Shown here: one piece after another, positions 54,785 to 59,543 of the stretch | Position numbering within the stretch: the stretch's first letter is position 1 | How the letters are laid out: each line of letters starts with the position of its first letter | Source: Bacillus velezensis | Lineage (GTDB): Bacteria > Bacillota > Bacilli > Bacillales > Bacillaceae | NCBI RefSeq assembly: GCF_001461825.1 | Contig: NZ_LLZC01000024.1 | Location: 1-59,543 of the forward strand | Direction of reading: 5' to 3' | DNA: 59,543 bases | Made by a program: the position numbers and the translations under genes | The notes under the pieces: model-generated | Database searches by the model: none | Told to the model about the DNA's origin: nothing | The model's input: the letters and a program-made list of their open reading frames with translations, nothing else

Positions 54785-57217
54785 TTAGTTCGTTTTAGCA
54801 GTTGTTTTTACGACAAATTCGCCGTCCTCAACATCAAGAACAATGTGCTGGCCTTTATCAATATTGCCTCTGAGGAGTTCTTCTGATAATCGGTCCTCCA
54901 CATGCTTTTGAATCGCTCTTCTTAACGGACGTGCGCCGTATTCCAAATCGACGCCCTCTTCTGCTACTTTTGCTTTTGCAGCATCCGTCAGCTCGATAGA
55001 GAGATCTTGTTCTTTCAGACGTTTTGTTAACTGATCAGACATAAGCGACACGATGTCTGTAAGATGTTTTTTCTCAAGGGAGTGGAAGACGATAATTTCG
55101 TCAATCCGGTTGATAAACTCAGGCCTGAAGGCACGCTTCAGCTCTCCCATGACTTTGTCTTTCATGTCTTTATGGTTTTGTGATTCATCCTGCACATTGA
55201 AGCCCACATATTTGTTGCGTTTCAGCTCGCTCGCTCCGACGTTTGACGTCATAATCAGGATCGTGTTGCGGAAATCCACAGTGCGTCCTTTTGAATCAGT
55301 CAAGCGTCCGTCTTCAAGCACTTGCAGGAGAATGTTAAACACATCAGGGTGCGCTTTTTCAATTTCATCAAGCAATACGACAGAGTATGGTTTTCTTCTC
55401 ACTTTTTCTGTCAGCTGGCCGCCTTCATCATAGCCGACATATCCCGGAGGAGAACCGACAAGACGTGAAGTCGAGTGTTTCTCCATGTATTCGGACATAT
55501 CCACTCTGATCATCGCTTCCTCATCACCGAAAATGGATTCCGCCAGCGCTCGTGCCAGCTCTGTCTTCCCAACGCCTGTAGGGCCTAAGAAGATGAATGA
55601 ACCAATCGGGCGTTTCGGGTCCTTCAGACCGGCTCTTGCACGTCTGACAGCCTTTGCAACGGCTACAACAGCTTCATCCTGGCCGATGACGCGGGAGTGC
55701 AGAATGCTTTCCATATTGAGAAGCTTATCTGTCTCCGTTTGGGCAATTTTAGATACGGGCACCCCGGTCCAGCTGGATACAACCATCGCAATATCCTCTA
55801 CAGAAACTTCGGAGTTCTCCTGGCCTTGTTTTTCTTTCCACGTTTTTTTCGTGTCTTCCACCTGTTCTCTCAAGCGCTGCTCCGTATCACGAAGGGAAGC
55901 CGCTTTTTCAAACTCCTGGCTCTGAACGGCAGCGTCTTTTTCCTTGCGAACTTCATCGAGTTTCTGCTCCAGCTCTTTTAAGTTCGGAGGCGTTGTGAAA
56001 GAACGGAGACGCACTTTTGAACCGGCTTCATCAATTAAATCGATCGCTTTATCCGGAAGGAAGCGGTCAGAAATATAACGGTCGGACAATTTTACCGCCG
56101 CTTCAATCGCTTCATCGGTAATGGATACGCGGTGATGCGCTTCATAGCGGTCACGGAGCCCTTTTAAAATTTGAATGCTTTCATCGGCTGACGGCTGATC
56201 CACCTGAATCGGCTGGAAACGGCGCTCCAGAGCCGCGTCTTTTTCGATATATTTACGGTATTCATCAAGCGTTGTCGCACCGATGCATTGAAGCTCTCCG
56301 CGGGCCAGTGAAGGTTTTAAGATATTCGATGCGTCAATCGCACCTTCTGCTCCCCCCGCTCCGATCAGTGTATGCAGTTCGTCAATGAATAAAATAATAT
56401 TGCCGGCCTGACGTATTTCATCCATTACTTTTTTCAAGCGGTCTTCAAATTCTCCGCGGTATTTCGTACCGGCTACAACCGTACCCATGTCTAATGTCAT
56501 TACACGTTTATCACGTAAAATTTCCGGCACTTCATTATTGATGATCTGCTGTGCGAGGCCTTCAGCAATCGCAGTTTTACCGACACCCGGTTCTCCGATA
56601 AGAACGGGATTATTTTTCGTTCTGCGGCTTAATACCTCAATAACACGCTGAATTTCTTTGCTTCGGCCGATAACCGGATCAAGACTGTCTTCCTTCGCAA
56701 TCGCAGTTAAATCACGCGCCAGACTGTCCAGCGTCGGCGTGTTTGCATTGCTGTTCGTACCGGATGCAGAAGATCCCGTCTCATTGCTTCCCAGAAGCTG
56801 CAGCACTTGCTGTCTCGCCTTATTCAAGCTGACACCGAGATTATTCAGAACTCTCGCCGCCACGCCTTCTCCTTCACGAATCAGTCCGAGAAGTATGTGT
56901 TCTGTTCCCACATAAGAATGTCCTAGCTTTCTGGCTTCATCCATGCTGAGCTCAATGACTTTTTTTGCTCTTGGCGTATAATGAATCGTTTGAGACATTT
57001 CCTGTCCCCGTCCGATTAAGCTCTCCACTTCTTTCTGAATTTTATCCGAACCGAGTCCGAGTGCTTGGAGTGCTTTAGCCGCAATCCCTTCTCCTTCACG
57101 AACCAGACCTAATAAGATATGTTCAGTTCCAATATTGTTATGGCCTAAGCGCAGTGCTTCTTCCTGTGCCAGTGCCAATACCTTTTGAGCTCGCTCTGTA
57201 AACCTTCCAAACATCAT
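54785..57217 (-). CDS. clpC: ATP-dependent Clp protease ATPase ClpC
   Basis: 810 aa Hsp100. Two Clp_N repeats (about 1-145), AAA-1 with GEPGVGKTA, a short middle coiled coil (about 410-475) that binds MecA, AAA-2 with GPTGVGKTE and C-terminal VGF-like ClpP loop. It unfolds proteins for ClpP, including pArg-marked ones. The start ATGATG overlaps mcsB by 4 nt. Confidence 0.98.
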   Translation of the reverse strand: MMFGRFTERAQKVLALAQEEALRLGHNNIGTEHILLGLVREGEGIAAKALQALGLGSDKIQKEVESLIGRGQEMSQTIHYTPRAKKVIELSMDEARKLGHSYVGTEHILLGLIREGEGVAARVLNNLGVSLNKARQQVLQLLGSNETGSSASGTNSNANTPTLDSLARDLTAIAKEDSLDPVIGRSKEIQRVIEVLSRRTKNNPVLIGEPGVGKTAIAEGLAQQIINNEVPEILRDKRVMTLDMGTVVAGTKYRGEFEDRLKKVMDEIRQAGNIILFIDELHTLIGAGGAEGAIDASNILKPSLARGELQCIGATTLDEYRKYIEKDAALERRFQPIQVDQPSADESIQILKGLRDRYEAHHRVSITDEAIEAAVKLSDRYISDRFLPDKAIDLIDEAGSKVRLRSFTTPPNLKELEQKLDEVRKEKDAAVQSQEFEKAASLRDTEQRLREQVEDTKKTWKEKQGQENSEVSVEDIAMVVSSWTGVPVSKIAQTETDKLLNMESILHSRVIGQDEAVVAVAKAVRRARAGLKDPKRPIGSFIFLGPTGVGKTELARALAESIFGDEEAMIRVDMSEYMEKHSTSRLVGSPPGYVGYDEGGQLTEKVRRKPYSVVLLDEIEKAHPDVFNILLQVLEDGRLTDSKGRTVDFRNTILIMTSNVGASELKRNKYVGFNVQDESQNHKDMKDKVMGELKRAFRPEFINRIDEIIVFHSLEKKHLTDIVSLMSDQLTKRLKEQDLSIELTDAAKAKVAEEGVDLEYGARPLRRAIQKHVEDRLSEELLRGNIDKGQHIVLDVEDGEFVVKTTAKTN

Positions 57218-58305
57218 ATCGAATCATCCTCCTGTCTATTTGCACTCATTTCTAAATGCAGCCTTTCCCTGATAAGAGCCGCTCTTCTCGCGTCTCTTTC
57301 GTTCGGCCGTAATGCACCGCCCGAATATTGCTGGAGAAAACCCGGCTGTGTCAAAATCATCAGTTCATTAAGTATATTGCTTGATAGCCCTTTGATGATC
57401 CCCAGGTCTATCCCCAGCCGAACGTCAGAAAGGCATTTCGCCGTTTCCTTTGATTCAATCATACGGCAGTTGGATAAAACACCGTAAGATCTGAATACCC
57501 GGTCCTCCAATTCAATTTTCGAGGTTTGGTAAAGCGCTTCTCGGGCTGAACGTTCCTGCTCAATCAGCTGGGCAGCCACACTGTTTAAATCATCTACAAT
57601 GTCCTGTTCTGATTTTCCGAGTGTGATTTGATTTGAAATTTGAAAGATATTTCCTAATGCTTCGCTGCCTTCACCGTAAATTCCTCTAACAACTAGGCCT
57701 AATTGGTTAATTGCCGGTATAATTCGATTCATTTGCCTAGTTAATACAAGGCCCGGCAAATGCATCATGACTGAAGCCCTTAGTCCCGTCCCTACATTTG
57801 TAGGACAGCTTGTTAAGTACCCTCTCTTCTCTCCAAAGGCGTAATCCACTTTCTCCTCAATCCAGTCATCAACCTGGTTTGCCGCTTTTATGGCGTTGAG
57901 AAGCTGGAAGCCGGGGAAGAGGCATTGAATTCTGATATGATCTTCTTCATTTAACATAATGCTGACTTCTTCATTTTCAGAAAGCAGACAGCCGCCAAAA
58001 GGAGATTCCGTTAAATTCGGGCTGATGAGATGTTTCTCCATCAGCACCCGTTTTTCCAAAGGCTGAGCTTCACTCATTCTGATTAAATGAAATTGACCGA
58101 TATCAGGCAGTTCTTTTCCTGAAAAATGATCTTCGAATTGCTGAATGATGGATGAGGCTTCTTCATTCGTATACCGGGCGGGAAACTTTATATTTTCAAA
58201 GTTTCGGGCCAACCGTATACGGCTGCTGAGTACAATGTCACTTTCAGGTCCCTCTTGCTTCATCCAATTGCTTAGTGCGTCCTGAATAAAATGCTTGAGC
58301 GACAT
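57214..58305 (-). CDS. mcsB: Protein-arginine kinase McsB
   Basis: 363 aa, phosphagen-kinase fold. SSRIRLARN is the ATP-binding segment, and the C-terminal RDARRA (337-342) is the RDXXRA pArg pocket. McsB phosphorylates arginines in CtsR and client proteins, marking them for ClpCP. Start ATG overlaps mcsA stop (TAATG). Confidence 0.98.
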   Translation of the reverse strand: MSLKHFIQDALSNWMKQEGPESDIVLSSRIRLARNFENIKFPARYTNEEASSIIQQFEDHFSGKELPDIGQFHLIRMSEAQPLEKRVLMEKHLISPNLTESPFGGCLLSENEEVSIMLNEEDHIRIQCLFPGFQLLNAIKAANQVDDWIEEKVDYAFGEKRGYLTSCPTNVGTGLRASVMMHLPGLVLTRQMNRIIPAINQLGLVVRGIYGEGSEALGNIFQISNQITLGKSEQDIVDDLNSVAAQLIEQERSAREALYQTSKIELEDRVFRSYGVLSNCRMIESKETAKCLSDVRLGIDLGIIKGLSSNILNELMILTQPGFLQQYSGGALRPNERDARRAALIRERLHLEMSANRQEDDSI

Positions 58306-58862
58306 TACCCTTGTTCCCCCTCACTGTCTTTACTTTTTAATTTTTGCTCTAACGATCGGATCTGATCCCTGACCTCCGCTGCTCTTTCAAACTCTTCGTG
58401 GTGTATTAAAGATTCAAGTTCTTTTTTTAACATTTCCATTTGCCGTCTTACATGCAGGTTTCCGCCTATTCGTTTTGGAATTTTCCCGGCATGCACCGTA
58501 TTCCCGCTGTGAACTTTTCGCAAGATCGGCGTAATTTGGCTGTAGAACGTATCGTAACATTCCGCACAGCCGAAACGCCCTGTTTTTCTCAGCTGCTGAA
58601 ACGTCATACCGCATTTCTTACAAGCTGTCCCTTGCTCTGAATAGCCGAACATTTGAGAACCGGTGTTTTGAAATGAAGACTCCATATTCAGCAGCCCTGA
58701 TAATAAATTATGAATCGAGAACCCTTGGTTTCCACTTATACTGTATGAATCGCTATTTTCTTTTGCACATTGTTCACAAATATGAACTTCTTGTTTTTCT
58801 CCATTAACAACTTTCGTAAAGTGAAAAGTGGCCGGTCTCTCATTGCATTCTTGACAAATCAA
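58305..58862 (-). CDS. mcsA: Activator of protein-arginine kinase McsA
   Basis: 185 aa from a TTG start ([17 protein letters not shown]). Two zinc-binding Cys groups (CQEC, CEQC; CKKC, CAEC) and a C-terminal UVR domain (about 140-175). It activates McsB. TTG at 58862 fits AAGCGGGTGAAAAGA; a GTG 3 codons up is too close to that site. Confidence 0.95.
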   Translation of the reverse strand: MICQECNERPATFHFTKVVNGEKQEVHICEQCAKENSDSYSISGNQGFSIHNLLSGLLNMESSFQNTGSQMFGYSEQGTACKKCGMTFQQLRKTGRFGCAECYDTFYSQITPILRKVHSGNTVHAGKIPKRIGGNLHVRRQMEMLKKELESLIHHEEFERAAEVRDQIRSLEQKLKSKDSEGEQG

Positions 58863-58875
58863 TCTTTTCACCCGC

Positions 58876-59340
58876 TTACTTTAGTTTTAAAGATGTGAGC
58901 ATTGCTTTCATCATTCTGGCTCTTAGCTCATCCCGTTCGGGCAAATCAATATATAGAACTGAACGATCCATTACACTCACCATCATTTTAGCTTCTCTTT
59001 CCGAAATAACTCCGTCCTCTAACAGTCTGAGAATAATGTCATCAGAGGCTGCCTGGGACAAGTGGGTATGAATCTGCGAAATAATATTATTGATGAGGAC
59101 GACTTCGTTATTCATTTTAATTTTGATAATACGAATATAACCGCCGCCTCCCCGTTTACTTTCAACAATATATCCTCTTTCACTTGTAAATCTGGTGTTG
59201 ATGACATAATTTATTTGGGAAGGAACACATTGAAATTTATCAGCGATTTCACTGCGTTTGATCTCTAAAATTTCTTTGCCATTTTGATCTAATACTTGTT
59301 TCAAGTACTGTTCAATGATGTCAGAAATATTATGTCCCAC
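58876..59340 (-). CDS. ctsR: Heat-shock repressor CtsR
   Basis: 154 aa. N-terminal winged helix (KRSEIADKFQCVPSQINYVIN) with the heat-sensing glycine loop RGGGGYIR (about 61-68), C-terminal dimer domain. It represses clp genes, and McsB control ends in its degradation. Start GTG at 59340 follows AAAGGAGGGGGTTGA. It heads the operon and autoregulates via the box just upstream. Confidence 0.98.
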   Translation of the reverse strand: MGHNISDIIEQYLKQVLDQNGKEILEIKRSEIADKFQCVPSQINYVINTRFTSERGYIVESKRGGGGYIRIIKIKMNNEVVLINNIISQIHTHLSQAASDDIILRLLEDGVISEREAKMMVSVMDRSVLYIDLPERDELRARMMKAMLTSLKLK

Positions 59341-59356
59341 TCAACCCCCTCCTTTA

Positions 59357-59379
59357 TTGACTTTGACTATATTTGACTT
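59357..59379 (-). promoter_or_regulatory. CtsR operator upstream of ctsR
   Basis: On the minus strand AAGTCAAATATAGTCAAA followed by GTCAA: two heptads AGTCAAA separated by TAT and a third partial one. This is the CtsR direct repeat (RGTCAAA NAN RGTCAAA). It overlaps the predicted transcription start. Confidence 0.88.
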
Positions 59380-59386
59380 TAATCTT

Positions 59387-59415
59387 ACTATAAGGTGTTT
59401 CGCAAAATTTTTCAA
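59387..59415 (-). promoter_or_regulatory. SigA promoter of the ctsR operon
   Basis: On the minus strand TTGAAA (59415-59410) and TATAGT (59392-59387) are 17 nt apart, with the CtsR box immediately downstream. Confidence 0.75.
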
Positions 59416-59436
59416 CTGTATCGCTCTATCTCTATT

Positions 59437-59462
59437 ATTTCCACTTTGCACAAGCATAAAAC
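59437..59462 (-). promoter_or_regulatory. Candidate SigB promoter of the ctsR operon
   Basis: On the minus strand GTTTTA (59462-59457) and GGAAAT (59442-59437) are 14 nt apart, near the SigB pattern. The ctsR operon has a SigB promoter in B. subtilis, which supports the call; the -10 match is only partial. Confidence 0.45.
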
Positions 59463-59518
59463 CTGCTTTTGCAAAAAGGCATATCGTTACGTTTCTCATA
59501 TTATATAACGTATGCAAA

Positions 59519-59543
59519 AAAACACAAAAAAGGCAGCTCATGA
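59519..59543 (-). terminator. Descending arm of an upstream terminator, cut by the window edge
   Basis: The minus strand begins TCATGAGCTGCC followed by TTTTTTGTG and TTTTTTT. This looks like the right half of an intrinsic terminator. In B. subtilis an rRNA and tRNA operon precedes ctsR, so that may be the source; the left arm is outside the window. Confidence 0.5.

Noticed and set aside
59341..59541. 66-codon minus-strand frame upstream of ctsR
   Set aside because: It covers the promoters and the CtsR box; amino acid content is that of AT-rich non-coding DNA.

Overview
The window is a low-GC Gram-positive chromosome segment that matches the Bacillus subtilis species group gene for gene. The gene order (ctsR-clpC, gltX-cysES, sigH, secE-nusG, rplKAJL, rpoBC, str operon, S10-spc-alpha operons, ecf, truA, rplM-rpsI, cwlD, salA, gerD, kbaA, pdaB) and the near-identical ribosomal proteins point there. 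The divergence of GerD, KbaA, PdaB, TruA and others from what I remember of B. subtilis 168, plus an extra DinB-like gene, suggests the B. amyloliquefaciens/B. velezensis side of the group; that species call is inference. The + strand of the window runs opposite to the usual map, so almost all genes are on the minus strand, and the map is best read from 59.5 kb down to 1.

Right end (59.5-52 kb): a terminator remnant of an upstream operon, then the CtsR stress operon ctsR-mcsA-mcsB-clpC-radA-disA behind SigA and possible SigB promoters and a tandem CtsR box. 52-44 kb: yacL-ispD-ispF (isoprenoid precursors), gltX, a T-box leader with a UGC specifier, cysE-cysS, mrnC, rlmB, rae1, and sigH with its own promoter. 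43.5-39 kb: rpmGB, secE, nusG, rplK-rplA and rplJ-rplL, with several structured leaders (a two-copy L1-type element, an L10 leader, tandem terminators before nusG), then a 16S rRNA methyltransferase-like gene. 39-31 kb: rpoB, rpoC, and the L7Ae-like rplGB. 31-26 kb: str operon (rpsL, rpsG, fusA, tufA), followed by the hydrolase ybaC. 25.6-10.4 kb: a long run of ribosomal protein genes with secY, adk, map, infA and rpoA. One decayed gene, a KOW/L14e-like ORF, sits between map and infA. 10.3-6 kb: an ECF transporter energising module, truA, rplM-rpsI with an L13 leader and a strong terminator. 6-0 kb: less conserved genes tied mostly to sporulation and germination (cwlD, gerD, kbaA, pdaB) plus ybaJ, a DinB-fold gene, ybaK and salA. 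The left edge carries what looks like a minus-strand rRNA promoter, so the window probably lies between two rRNA operons.

Functionally this is the growth core: transcription, translation, protein export and quality control, with sporulation genes attached. I found no mobile element, CRISPR array, phage, tRNA gene or obvious new defence or biosynthetic system. The most useful second-look items are regulatory: the promoter and two terminators in front of nusG and its hairpin-bridged ribosome binding site, the duplicated L1 element, the S10 leader, the decayed KOW gene, and a Gly-to-Asp change beside the TruA catalytic Asp. Start codons were set from Shine-Dalgarno position and remembered family lengths. 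Promoters were called by eye and are not experimentally supported.
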